From positions 14,129,708-14,193,707 of the forward strand of contig OX387609.1 of NCBI GenBank assembly GCA_947568835.1: DNA of 64,000 nucleotides, read 5' to 3'. The translations under genes were made by a program, and so were the position numbers. Of the stretch, positions 1 to 11,950 are shown one piece after another; the stretch's first letter is position 1, and each line of letters begins with the position of its first letter. This DNA is from Protonemura montana. Taxonomy: Eukaryota > Arthropoda > Insecta > Plecoptera > Nemouridae. The notes below the pieces were generated by a model, which was not told the origin of the DNA, did no database searches, and saw only the letters and a program-made list of their open reading frames with translations.

Positions 1-565
1 CCAAAAAACTATTATCAAATAAAAATCCTTTGTCGAATATGAACAAAGCTTTGCGTCAAAGCTGTGGTCGACAAAATGGCCACCAGCTCAATGTCATCTC
101 TTGCACCAAGTTATCTTCATCTTCAAAATCTATCCGTCATTGCCATTATTAAAAGAAAATAACAAATTCAAAACCAAAACAGCAGCCAAATATTCATAAA
201 CAATTCCATTCTCTGACAATCATCTCCCAACTCGGCCTTCCCCTTTCAACGGCGTCCTCCCAATCAAAGCTACACCTTGCACCGACTTTACGGTCCGCCG
301 CCCACGACTCACCAGGGGGAGGGGCGTTTCGCTGTGACAGTCCAACAATGGCCATGTTGTACGACAATTATCATCCCCTTGACTGGACGCTGTCGTTTGT
401 CCGTCGTCGTCGTGGTCAGATTGGTGCAAGGGGGTGCGACGTGGTCAAGCGGTGGCCAGATGGTCTGGCAATGGAGATGAGGTTGTACCCAGATTATTGC
501 TTCGGTGATTCAGACCTTTCGTTTCACATGAGTATCGCTTAATATTTGGTGATTATATTGTGTAT
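1..565. other. Unannotated sequence with a GC-richer island
   Basis: An AT-rich start gives way to a GC-richer stretch at about 230-480. Short overlapping open frames on both strands (up to 69 codons) show no recognisable motif, and none is flanked by convincing splice signals. I see no gene here. Confidence 0.5.
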
Positions 566-737
566 TCTTGTTACTTTATCTACTTAGTTATGACAAAAAC
601 TATTTTAACTGGGTTTTGAATGCCAAGTGAAGAACAACTAAATTTCCTAACGTTTCGTAACTTGTACCTGTTACTTTATCAAGGGTTAAAGCAGTCCTGA
701 TAATTTTCCGATCACAAAATTACCACAAAAATTAAGA
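566..737 (+). repeat. Foldback-family repeat, single-arm copy
   Basis: This stretch matches the left arm of the foldback element at 53806-53940. Shared blocks include ACTGGGTTTTGAATGC, GTGAAGAACAA, ACGTTTCGTAAC and AGCAGTCCTGA. It lacks the inverted second arm, so it is a solo arm or an older degraded copy. Homology is read by eye; its exact ends are uncertain. Confidence 0.65.
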
Positions 738-2156
738 CAATTGCTTCCTTAAAGCATCTTACTAAAATAATCGAGGTCAATAACTCAAAAACAAACATAT
801 TTTGTAATGAATCATATTGCATCTTACCATGAGACCATTTAACAAGTTCTTGCTATCACCATAGTTTGGTTGCTTTTGATAACCATGATTTCACAGGTAT
901 TGGAGATCTCACTGCTTATACATTTAACAATCAAATAACAATCAAATTCTATCAAAGTTAGCCACAAAACGCACCTGTTTTACCCTAAACCTAATTACTT
1001 ATTACAAAAATGTAATAAGATTGCACTTCTCATTGCAACCAGAAACTTGTTTTTATACAAATAAATATTTTAACGGTCAGTTTTTTTTTGTACATTTGAA
1101 TTCCTGTAAAATTTTGTTTGTTTAGCATCTGGTGTCGAAGGCACAAGCCTAAGATCACATTGAATCCACACGAGCTCAGCTGCAAGCTTGTGGTTTCCAA
1201 TATAATTCAGTTTGGCAAATGTACCTCCCAATGCAGGAAGTATTCTGTGGTCTTCCACCTTCTTTCGGCGTTGCTTTGAAGGGAAGAGGTGTGGTCTTGT
1301 AACTAGTTCGGAGCTGTCTTCACCCTCTGGACTGTTCTGTGCCATTGTCTTCCGTTGAATAGGGACGTTTTTTGTGTTTTGGGAAACGACTTTGCATTGT
1401 CTGGGATGGTCAAAGGGTCAGGTCAGTGAAGTTGTGAAAGGATATCCGTTTTCAATGATTTTCAATGAATACTGAGCTATGGTAAATCATAAAAAGGTAA
1501 AATTTGTTATGCTTATATGTGTCACATGAGGGTTCATAAAATGTATGCATTTCAATCACTGGGCAGGTAATTAAATGTTTTAATTTTAAAATGAATACAT
1601 TTGTGCAAAATTGTTTAAATTTCATTCTGCATACGGGTTCAAAAAATTCTGATTACACTTTCCTCGGCTCGATTTTAACATGTGTGACGCAACTGGTGTT
1701 TTTTTTTCATACATAACAGAGTAGATAATGCGTCGTCAAACGATGCGTGAAAATAACTGCTAGTGAAATATTCCAAAAGTACGTGTACATCATGTAATTG
1801 TATCGGCCGTGATCACATGCAAAAAAACACAAAACAATTACACATAAAAACATTCCTCGTATTTCGGGTAATAACAATATTCATGTTCGTTATGTAAACA
1901 TGGAAAAAATTGTGTTTATCAGCCAAGAATTCATTTATGCTAATTTATAAAAAAAAAAACGGGCCTTTTTTGTAGCATAATAACTACAATTTTAAATTTG
2001 GGGATAGCTACAAAATTCTATGTAGTCTTGAATGAATAATTCTGCGTATCTACTTTGTCACAGAATTTTATTGAAAGCCAGAAGCTTTAAACAACGAGTA
2101 AAACAAAACATTGGAAAGGTTATCATTGGCAGGTCCCCTTTCATCTGTGTTCCAAC
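738..2156. other. AT-rich sequence, nothing recognised
   Basis: This is AT-rich sequence with poly-A and poly-T runs. The longest open frame (91 codons, minus strand, 1070-1345) has no recognisable domain. I see no repeats or genes here. Confidence 0.5.
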
Positions 2157-2886
2157 CCGTTACAGATTGATTGATCCATGGTGTTTAACGACGCACTGTT
2201 TTGACTTCAGACCGTGTGGCACTGGTCTAATGGTGTCGGTGAATGAGCAAATGATAATGATGATGATGATAAACCTAACCTAGATAGAAGATAGGAAAGG
2301 AAACCCGATGCCGGCACGTAGCTTACTCCTGTCGAAGACCAAGGGGACCACCGGCTTAACTTCCCTTTCGAAGGACGGTACAACGCGAACAACAGGATTC
2401 CTCCACAAATCCATGCTGTCGAGAGGTTGATAAGCAAGGCGAGTGAAGTTACTGTTCTAACTTTTATCCCTCCAACCTATCTCCCGAACAGAACTGGTCA
2501 TGTGTATGATGGCCACCCATCCAATACCTGACCCAGCGCAGTGTTGCTTAACTTTCATCCCTCCAACCTCTCTCCCAAACAGAACTGGTCATGTGTATGA
2601 TGTCCACCCATCCAATACCTGACCCAGCGCAGTGTTGCTTAACTTTCATCCCTCCAACCTCTCTCCCAAACAGAACTGGTCATGTGTATGATGTTCACCC
2701 ATCCAATACCTGACCCATCGCAGTGTTGCTTAACTTTCATCCCTCCAACCTCTCTCCCGAACAGAACTGGTCATGTGTATCATGGTCACCCATCTAATAC
2801 CTGACCCAGCGCAGTGTTGCTTAACTTCGGTGATCTCACGAGGACCGGTGTTTCCAACACGCCAAACCGTTTGGTCCGTTACAGAT
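2157..2886 (-). mobile_element. 5S-headed SINE, copy A, with target-site duplication
   Basis: On the minus strand, a 5S-like head (H1; ACACCGGTCCTCGTGAGATC, then AAGTTAAGCAACACTG and GGATGGGTGACC) begins near 2875. Four H2 heads of about 91 bp follow (C-box complements near 2513, 2605, 2697 and 2789), then the body (about 2240-2460) and a tail ending at CGTCGTTAAACAC (about 2181). An 11-bp direct repeat, CCGTTACAGAT, lies at 2157-2167 and 2876-2886, just outside the tail and the H1 start. This fits target-primed insertion and fixes both ends. 5S-headed SINEs are a known class (SINE3); the repeated heads are the unusual part. The body ORF start codon is lost here (ATG to ATA). Confidence 0.85.
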
Positions 2887-4640
2887 GGAGTCCCTTTGTA
2901 AAAAAAAAAAAAACTAAAATCTAAAAGCTAAAAGCAAGAAAAACTGTTGCAAATCGTAATTTACCATTCGTAGATTCTTATAAAATCAAATGAAGACAAT
3001 CGCCAAAATCTCTAAGAAAAAAGTCTGAGCTAAATATCAAGAAGTCCTTGACCCCTCGATTTCCCAGCCTCGTCCTTGGTCCTTGAGTCCTCTACAAGAT
3101 CACACCAACAACAGACGACATTGAAATCCGAGCAATCTAAGACAAGACTATTTAACAACTTCCTCAACCTAAGAAACGCATGCTATAACCTCATTCACCG
3201 ACCAAACAAGCAAAGCAACAACACATTTCCTTAATTAGCACTCATTACAGAAATACAAGCGCACAACTACAACCCAAAGCATGCGTAATTACGTAAAACA
3301 ATTGAAAAAGACAACACACCACCTTTAAGTGTTCAAACCAAGTCTCCCACTTTCGTCGTCGCAACAACGGGATGCGTGTTAACTGAGGGCTATTAACTAA
3401 ACGGTCGTCAAGTTTAAATAGAATAGCATGTTAACGGATAGTTACCACGGCAAGTGTGGACATATGGCCTAATGGCTACTGAACAGCAAAGTCCCCTGCT
3501 AAGCTCTGGTATATTTTAATGGTATATGTAATGGCTGACGGATTTGTACGGTGAGTCCCTATATTTTGACATATGGTGACCGCAAGAATAGGACATGGCA
3601 GAGTTAAATGGTTTTCTTTGATGGAAATTATCTGGCTGATTGAACTTTGGAGCCTTTATGTCAGATTTGTTTGCGGTAGGGAGGCGTCCGGCTGTAATCA
3701 AGGGTTACACTCAGCGATTTCTATTTGGTGTGGTGATTTTTCTAGGGTGAAGGCGATTGGCTACTGTTTTTGGCGACAGATGGGTAGGAGTTAGGTGGGG
3801 ATTTTGGTCACAGATGTCATTCGCTTTGAGATGAGATAATGTGGTAGTATTAAATGGGACAGATTTGCTTTTCACAGCGATTTGTTTGTCTGGTTTTTAG
3901 TGCTAATGGATTTGTTATTTAGCTATCCCGGCTATGTTTCGTTTTAGCGTAGGTATTCAACTGAATGAAAATTATATTATTTTATTTGCTTTATTATTTG
4001 GTTAGATAACTGGTTTTCAGGTACTTGAAATGAAACTTACCACTCAAAATGCAATTCAAATGTTTGTTCTATATTTAAATCAATCCGTTGATTATGTTAC
4101 AGGTTGGCAAGAATGGATTATTCTTATAGGATCAAGTATAGCACAATCAAATATTTTTATTCTACAGAACTAACTTCACGACGGAGTTACCAATTCCTTT
4201 ACATACAAGTTACAACATTTTTTCTGAATGTACGTTTAAACTGAAACGATTCCGTTGACATGAGTCATGGTACAGGTACGGCTGGTCTAACTGTTATTAT
4301 GTCCAGGTGAGATAAGCTAATTTTCTTCAAGTACAAAACAATCATGATAAACAATTTTAACGACGACACACTGCGATAGCGAGGAATGCACCTGGCCGGC
4401 ATGTCACATAGATCAAGTCAATTGACGATTTTTATGCAAATTACAAGCAGCCTTCAGCCAAGAGTTGGACTATTAATTGTCAATGGGTCAGATATGAGAA
4501 GTCGACAAAACATTTTTTGATAGTTTTAATTGTAAATGCTGCGAATAACTCTGTATAGTTAGTTGCTTTCCTTGGAGATCCGTCAAACTGAAAAAAATTA
4601 ACTAATTATCTATCAAAAAGGTTATTTTCAATTAGTATAC
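2887..4640. other. AT-rich sequence, nothing recognised
   Basis: A 13-base A run follows the SINE. The rest is AT-rich with short open frames only (up to 73 codons at 3573-3794). I see no repeat or gene. Confidence 0.45.
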
Positions 4641-4644
4641 ATAT

Positions 4645-4705
4645 TGTTTAAGCCACAATCTTGAAAGGTGGAGGTCGGGGTTCGAGTCTCTAAATGCACT
4701 CTTAA
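4645..4705 (+). other. tRNA B-box-like sequence, possible SINE remnant
   Basis: The motif GGGGTTCGAGTCTC near 4677 matches the Pol III B-box consensus GGTTCGANTCC at most positions. No clear A-box lies at the right distance upstream, and no cloverleaf can be drawn. It may be the remnant of a tRNA-derived SINE whose tail is the AATAATAATAAAAA stretch at about 4721-4735. Confidence 0.25.
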
Positions 4706-5244
4706 GAGGGTAGCAGTGTCAATAATAATAAAAACATACTAAATATTGTTACACTTATTGGAAGATATGTTTTTTTTGTGTTTTTTGCCTATGTTAATTT
4801 CCTGTTGATGTAAATTTCTGTAATTGTTCTCTGAATGGAAATTAAACATTTATTTTAAAAAAAAAAATAACGTACGGCTAGACTTAGAATGAGAGTAATT
4901 AAACTAATAAAAACATAGCTGCCAGTCAATACTTAATTAATTACTTATATATATATAACTAAAGTGGATTTTCTAGGAACTTGGTAATTTAAAATGATTA
5001 ACCAGAAAGACATCTGATTAAAAATCCAGCAAACAACCGAGTTTCAATCACGGAAATAAACATAAACGAAACGGAACAGTTAAAATAGTTGGTTAAAAAG
5101 GTGACTTTACCTGAACAACATTTTAATAATATTAGATATTGTTTAGTAATTCTCTAGAAAAATGGCAAACCCAAATAAATCAACAATAAACTGCCAAACG
5201 ACCGCTCCCACCGCAAGACAAAGATACCTTCCAGTAACCACACA

Positions 5245-5272
5245 CCCCCCCCCCCCCCCCCCCCCCCCCCCC
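5245..5272 (+). repeat. Poly-C tract, 28 bases
   Basis: Twenty-eight uninterrupted C follow a CACA run, within a GC-richer island (about 5195-5400). The open frames through it encode only poly-proline or poly-glycine and are artefacts of the run. Confidence 0.95.
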
Positions 5273-6556
5273 ACCCTCTTCCCCGCGGGGCCAATCCGTC
5301 TTCATTACCCCCGCAGGTCGCCGGGAGGTCACCACTTCGACCCTCGGTCCCCACATCGGCTACATCGACGCCTTCCCTGGACGACGTTGAGGCAACAGCT
5401 GTCCCCTAATCGCTTGATTTGTACGGGTCACGTGTTCAGACAATGTTCATCTATCTGTAATAAAGGGGCCGACTCTTGAACCCATTGTCAGGAAACACAG
5501 ACTTGCTTGCTGGGAAAGTCGGGAAAGCCGGGAAAGTCAAATGTCACTTTTCTTGTAGTGGTGTAAAGGAAATGCAAGCCAGGTTTTTAATCTTCTGGAA
5601 AATCGCTGATGTATTCTTTTTATAACTAGATAGGACCAAGTTTAGTTCTCATAACAATGTTAACTTTGCTTTCGCCACCTTCGATAATATCTAGATTGGC
5701 AAATATTTCAGTGTTTTCTAATTTCTAGTTTAAAATTAGCAGTCAGCTTGTTCACTAACTAACTTGAGTTGATAAATATAGCTTTAGTTGTCGAACTAGA
5801 TAGATTTCCATTCCAAACTTGCTTTGAAATTCAAAGTTAAAAAAGCCTAATTAACGACTTAATCCAACCCCAAACGTAGACCATGGCTACGTTTGTCCAC
5901 CACTCTTAAATATTTGTCTCTGAGAATTTACTCTGAGGGAGAAAATTGAAAATTTTGAGCTCCAATTCGAGAAACCTTTGAAGTGAATTAGCAAATGTCA
6001 TTGGAGGCAAATTTCTTGAAGCTAAAGAAATAAAAGTCTTAACTTTGTGACAATTCCACTACCTAGAAAAGATACCTAGAACCGAGGAAACAGATCATAA
6101 ATACAGTTACCTCTTTTAAAACTATATTTTTTTACTTTTTAAGATCAAAATCAAACGTTTTACTCTCTGATAATAGCAATCATTTGAGTTTTTCTGAAAT
6201 CCCCGTGCCACGGTTTCCTCCAATGGATCTTTATGACCCAAGTCGCTAAATACCAATCCAAGACGCCCAAAAGGAAGCTTCCACACGCCAAGACGTCGGC
6301 GACGACCTCCACAATTGTCGAAACACGCACCGGAAGTGCCCGGCGTCACGAGGGTCAGCTTCAGGGCCGGAGGTTCCGGTCCCGCTCACCTGTTCGGTGG
6401 GTGGGTTGGGCAGGGACGAGGCGAGGGGGATATGTTTATGCAAATCAGGAGTGAAGTGCGCTCTGATGGCGTCGCAAGGTGCCAATTATTCGGGTCGAAA
6501 CGTCGACACAAAACACCGGCTTGTCGTCTTTGTGGGAAAGACGGGTGGTGCGTAGA
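5273..6556. other. Unannotated, with GC-richer islands at 5273-5430 and 6220-6540
   Basis: Two GC-richer islands are separated by AT-rich sequence. Open frames of up to about 105 codons overlap in several frames and run through homopolymers, as expected by chance. I recognise no domain. Confidence 0.45.
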
Positions 6557-6581
6557 GGGGGGGGGGGGGGGGGGGGGGGGG
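6557..6581 (+). repeat. Poly-G tract, 25 bases
   Basis: Twenty-five uninterrupted G at the end of a GC-richer island. Confidence 0.95.
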
Positions 6582-6744
6582 CAGTCAGATTTTTGTTTGT
6601 GGTGTCCCAAGCAGGAGATAATGTAATTGACAACTAGATTTAAGTAATTGACTTCAAAAATTTTCTGATTTATGGCATAGGCAGGTTTTAGGAAGCGACA
6701 TGGTGTGATGATTTTGGTATTTCGTGTACTTTCTTGGTATTTTG

Positions 6745-7200
6745 GTATTTGAGATCAGCTGGCTGGATCCTATGCTCTATCCAGGTTATTTGAGATCAGC
6801 TGGCTGGGTCCTTTGCTCTATCCAGGTTATTTGAGATCAGCTGGCTGGATCCTATGCTCTATCCAGGTTATTTGAGATCAGCTGGCTGGATCCTATGTTT
6901 TATCCAGGTTATTAGAGATCAGCTGGCTGGATCCTATGCTCTACCAGGTTATTGGAGATCAGCTGGCTGGATCCTATCCTCTATCCAGGTTATTTGAGAT
7001 CAGCTGGCTGGATTCTATGCTCTATCCAGGTTATTTGAGATCAGCTGACTGGATCCTATGCTCTATCCAGGTTATTTGAGATCAGCTGGCTGGATCCTAT
7101 GCTCTATCCAGGTTATTTGAGATCAGCTGGCTGGATCCTATGCTCTATCCAGGTTATTGGAGATCAGCTGGCTAGATCCTATGCTCTATCCAAGTTAATT
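6745..7200 (+). repeat. 41-bp minisatellite, array 1 (about 11 units)
   Basis: The unit is GAGATCAGCTGGCTGGATCC plus TATGCTCTATCCAGGTTATTT. Each unit holds the palindromes CAGCTG and GGATCC and a 6-bp inverted repeat CTGGAT...ATCCAG. Units differ by point changes and one 1-bp deletion near 6944. The same unit in the same orientation forms a larger array at 27822-29385, so this is a family with at least two loci. 41 is not a multiple of 3, so no reading frame is kept. Confidence 0.95.
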
Positions 7201-8324
7201 GAAATTAATGGGTAAAGGCTTTTTTCAAAGTTTTCAAAAAATGCAAACTGTCACGCCATATGGACGATTTGGCATGCACGAATATTTGAATAATTTAAAA
7301 ACGTCGATCATCACCTACAAAAATTGGTGCGCATTGGTTCATAATTTAGGAGTTCTCAACAATTTTTCTGCAGACTCAAGGCTCATCTGCAGCATGCGCA
7401 TTTAGGCCTACATGCCCCGATGCACTTGCTGCTGCAGTCGACTGCACTAAGAAAGTGCATTCCCAGAATGCACCAGAATGCAGTTTTCTAAACGACCGCT
7501 GTGTTGCGTGGTCGATATCAATTTAATGCGTCGTTAAACACTAACAGGATGCCACGCGATGCATTGCGTGCTAACGATATCATGTGCCAAGATTCGCTTT
7601 CAAATCTGATCAATCTCAAGATCAAATGAATTCTTTTTTTTTTGCAATCTTCATTTAAGTGTCTTTGAAAAGCGAATTATGGAAATTTAGGTATTCTGTA
7701 TGGGTGGTAACCTAGTTATACAGACAAGGGTCTAATGGCCACTGGCTCCTGTGAAAATCAAAGCTCTTTGAACCTCTTGAAAACTATTGGAACGCATTGG
7801 AACCAACTGAAACTCTTAGGTGCTCCCTGGAACCCTCTAGCAATCTCTGGTCTTTCCACTTAATTCTTCAGTTCTTTCATAACTTTTGAAACCATCTTAA
7901 GATTACCAACACCTACTCGCGAAAGTGACTAACACACGTTTCACAAGCGATATGCTAAATTTAACATTAGTTTGTTTTTGTTGGGCCAAACATGACTGTA
8001 CTGCAACGTCAAGCAATCTCTAGTCACTCCATAGTTTTACAAAGATTAGCTAAACTTGAGCCCACAGTGTGGACTTTATCTGAGGTCAGGCTGATAACAT
8101 CAGATACTTTACTTTAATCTTAAGTCATTGAACCGATTAGCCTTAACGAGGTGAGATGAGGCGAGTCATGTTTCTAACTAAGGTTTTACAATCGGTTTCG
8201 AGTGTTGACCAGTTACAACGTCAGGGAAGTCAGAGCGCTCTAGCGGAGACGAAGTGCAATACAAATTGAGGTCGGCCATGGATAGAGTCAATTTTCATTT
8301 TGAGTGCTAAGAAAATTACTTTCG
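7201..8324. other. AT-rich sequence, nothing recognised
   Basis: There are short open frames only. Around 7430-7480 the words GTGCATTC and AATGCA recur locally without forming an array. The sequence TGCGTCGTTAAACACTAACA at 7527-7546 resembles the 5S-SINE 3' end and may be a tail remnant, but too little is left to be sure. Confidence 0.35.
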
Positions 8325-8505
8325 TTCTTCCTCGCAGATTACTCGCATTTAAGACTAGTTTACACTGAATTAATCTTGATTTAAAGCGAACCTCAACGAT
8401 TAATAAACATATATCGATATTTTAATACGTAATTATTTAATTGTAGAAGTTTGTTAAAAAAAAATCGCCCACAAGCGTAGAAAACTTGTTTGTTTCACAG
8501 ACAGT
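8325..8505 (+). repeat. Dispersed repeat X, copy 1 (left flank of the 53-bp array)
   Basis: This matches 25806-25990: both share CTCGCA followed by ATTACT, a GACTxGTTTACxCT segment, and CGTAATTATTTAA followed by a T/A run and CGCAAGC-like sequence. In this copy it runs straight into a long 53-bp array; in the other it runs into one 53-bp-like monomer. Confidence 0.7.
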
Positions 8506-10870
8506 TTAACATTAGCGCCGTGACTCTGACTAAACCTGTAAACACAATGACAGGATGTTTAACATTAGCGCTGTGACTCTGACTAAACCTGTAAACCCAA
8601 TGACAGGACGTTTAACATTAGCGCTGTGACTCTGAATAAACCTGTGAACCCAATGACAGGACGTTTAACATTAGCGCTGTGACTCTGACTAAACCTGTAA
8701 ACCCAATGGCAGGATGTTTAACATTAGTGCTGTGACTCTGAATAAACCTGTGAACCCAATGACAGGACGTTTAACATTAGCGCTGTAACTCTGACTAAAC
8801 CTGTAAACCCAATGGCAGGACGTTTAACATTAGCGCTGTGACTCTGACTTAACCTGTAAACCCAATGGCAGGACGTTTAACACTAGCGCTGTGACTCTGA
8901 CTTAACCTGTAATCCCAATGACAGGACGTTTAACATTAGCGCTGTGACTCTGACTAAACCTGTAAACCCAGTGACAGGACGTTTAACATTAGCGCTGTGA
9001 CTCTGACTAAACCTGTAAACCCAATGACAGGACGTTTAACATTAGCGCTGTGACTCTGACTAAACCTGTAAACCCAATGACAGGACGTTTAACATTAGCG
9101 CTGTGACTCTGACTAAACCTGTAAACCCAATGACAGGATGTTTAACATTAGCGCTGTAACTCTGACTAAACCTGTAAACCCAATGGCAGGACGTTTAACA
9201 TAAGCGCTGTGACTCTGACTTAACCTGTAAACCCAATGGCAGGACGTTTAACACTAGCGCTGTGACTCTGACTTAACCTGTAATCCCAATGACAGGACGT
9301 TTAACATTAGCGCTGTGACTCTGACTAAACCTGTAAACCCAGTGACAGGACGTTTAACATTAGCGCTGTGACTCTGACTTAACCTGTAAACCCAATGGCA
9401 GGACGTTTAACACTAGCACTGTGACTCTGACTTAACCTGTAAGCCCAATGGCAGGACGTTTAACATTAGCGCTGTGACTCTGACTAAACCTGTAAACCCA
9501 GTGACAGGACGTTTAACATTAGCGCTGTGACTCTGACTAAACCTGTAAACCCAATGACAGGACGTTTAACATTAGCGCTGTGACTCTGACTAAACCTGTA
9601 AGCCCAATGACAGGATGTTTAACATTAGCGCTGTGACTCTGACTAAACCTGTAAACCCAATGACAGGACGTTTAACATTAGCGCTGTGACTCTGACTAAA
9701 CCTGTAAACCCAATGACAGGACGTTTAACATTAGCGCTGTGACTCTGACTAAACCTGTAAACCCAATGACAGGATGTTTAACATTAGCGCTGTGACTCTG
9801 ACTTAACCTGTGAACCCAATGACAGGACGTTTAACATTAGCGCTGTAACTCTGACTAAACCTGTAAACCCAATGGCAGGACGTTTAACATTAGCGCTGTG
9901 ACTCTGACTTAACCTGTAAACCCAATGGCAGGACGTTTAACACTAGCGCTGTGACTCTGACTTAACCTGTAATCCCAATGACAGGACGTTTAACATTAGC
10001 GCTGTGACTCTGACTAAACCTGTAAACCCAGTGACAGGACGTTTAACATTAGCGCTGTGACTCTGACTAAACCTGTAAACCCAATGACAGGACGTTTAAC
10101 ATTAGCGCTGTGACTCTGACTAAACCTGTAAACCCAATGGCAGGACGTTTAACATTAGCACTGTAACTCTGACTAAACCTGTAAACCCAATGACAGGACG
10201 TTTTACATTAGCGCTGTGACTCTGACTAAACCTGTAAACCCAATGACAGGACGTTTAACATTAGCACTGTGACTCTGACTAAACCTGGAAACCCAATGGC
10301 AGGACGTTTAACATTAGCACTGTGACTCTGACTAAACCTGTAAACCCAATGGCAGGACGTTTAACATTAGCACTGTAACTCTGACTAAACCTGTAAACCC
10401 AATGGCAGGACGTTTAACACTAGCGCTGTGACTCTGACTTAACCTGTAATCCCAATGACAGGACGTTTAACATTAGCGCTGTGACTCTGACTAAACCTGT
10501 AAACCCAATGACAGGACGTTTAACATTAGCGCTGTGACTCTGACTAAACCTGTAAACCCAATGGCAGGACGTTTAACATTAGCACTGTAACTCTGACTAA
10601 ACCTGTAAACCCAATGACAGGACGTTTTACATTAGCGCTGTGACTCTGACTAAACCTGTAAACCCAATGACAGGACGTTTAACATTAGCACTGTGACTCT
10701 GACTAAACCTGGAAACCCAATGGCAGGACGTTTAACATTAGCACTGTGACTCTGACTAAACCTGTAAACCCAATGGCAGGACGTTTAACATTAGCACTGT
10801 AACTCTGACTAAACCTGTAAACCCAATGACAGGACGTTTAACATTAGCGCTGTAACTCTTACTAAACCTT
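8506..10870 (+). repeat. 53-bp minisatellite (about 44 units)
   Basis: The unit begins GTTTAACATTAGCGCTGTGA and continues CTCTGACTAAACCTGTAAAC then CCAATGACAGGAC (53 bp). Variants at a few positions (GCGCTG/GCACTG, ACTAAAC/ACTTAAC, GTAAACC/GTAATCC, GACAGG/GGCAGG) recur in blocks. The clearest is a 424-bp spacing (8 units) between two copies of the rare variants CCTGGAAACC (10284 and 10708) and ACGTTTTACA. The period is not a multiple of 3 and stops are frequent, so it is non-coding. The last units decay into CTCTTACTAAACCTTTATAC near 10855-10875. Confidence 0.95.
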
Positions 10871-10934
10871 TATACTTAATGCTCTTACTACATTAAATAA
10901 ATCCTCACCTAAAAAACTTCTTTCTATCTTCCAG

Positions 10935-11102
10935 CAAACTGTGACCACGCGACACAACTTGACTTTGATTGCTTCACTCTCCCAACCTTCAATGGGCCGT
11001 TCCAGCCAGCCAGGCTGGGAACTCAAAGTCCACCCATTGTTCCACACAAACAATGGGCAGCGATGGCCGGTCAACGCTGACCTCAGCACAATGCCAGTGC
11101 AG
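10935..11102 (+). other. Possible internal exon, 56 codons, product unknown
   Basis: A GC-richer block starts after a pyrimidine-rich acceptor-like TTTCTATCTTCCAG (ending 10934) and stops at CAG|GTAATG (donor at 11103). It is exactly 168 bp, phase 0 on both sides, and open throughout; the translation starts QTVTTRHNLTLIASL and ends VNADLSTMPVQ. I do not recognise the product. The opposite strand is also open (10862-11149), which weakens the case. Such signal pairs also occur by chance in 64 kb, so this is a candidate only. Confidence 0.15.
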
Positions 11103-11950
11103 GTAATGTTGACTCCCACTGCAGGCCGATAGGTCTCTGCGGTCGTCAAGCATATGTGTAATTACAGGTAAATACATTTGATTAGCAGAGTTTTCGGTCG
11201 AAATAGGTGGGACTGTCGGTCGGTTTTTTTTTTTTTTTTCTGGGATCTCGTCGTGGACGTTAGGTCTTGGAAATGGGAAGGTTTTATGATGAGGTATATT
11301 ATAGGGTTACTGTGTTTTTGTTGAATTTTATATTTACTTGATTTTTTAAGTGAAATTTTCTGTTGAATAATCACAAATTGTATCCAATTGTCATTGTACT
11401 AATGAATTAAACTCGAAACAAGCTTCTTTTTTTAGCAATTAACACCAGATTGTCTATTTATTTTCTAGAATCACTTATTTCGGTTGCATTTTAAGCTAAT
11501 AGTTGATCAATTATCACACTCAAAGCTGAGTTACATTCGTTTAAATATTCAAACCAGATATTTTGAGGTAATTAACGATAAATGTTGTACAATTACAGTT
11601 AGCCGATTAAACAAAGCGCAATACAAACAATTAATTCATGTTTAACTGTCCATACTTGCACTTTCTTGCACTGTAATTACTCTCGCTTTCCATGACGCGT
11701 TAAACGCTAGTGTATCCCACACAACTGTAGACCAACGCCCATAGAAAAAAAAACGATCAGCGGACAAAATATAAACCAAGAGTCTTCCCAAATAAAACCC
11801 AGGCAGTCCGAAGATAACATGAAGTTACCATATAAAGCTCCAAGCATGAAGTCCAAGACCATCGAACATCGGTGGAATCATCAACCGGAAGTCAGGAAAA
11901 TAAATTGAGTGATAAAACATCAAAACGGGCACACAGCTACAGGAAGTCGG
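11103..11950. other. AT-rich sequence, nothing recognised
   Basis: A run of 17 T lies at about 11223-11240. The sequence is AT-rich, and I see no gene or repeat. Confidence 0.45.
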
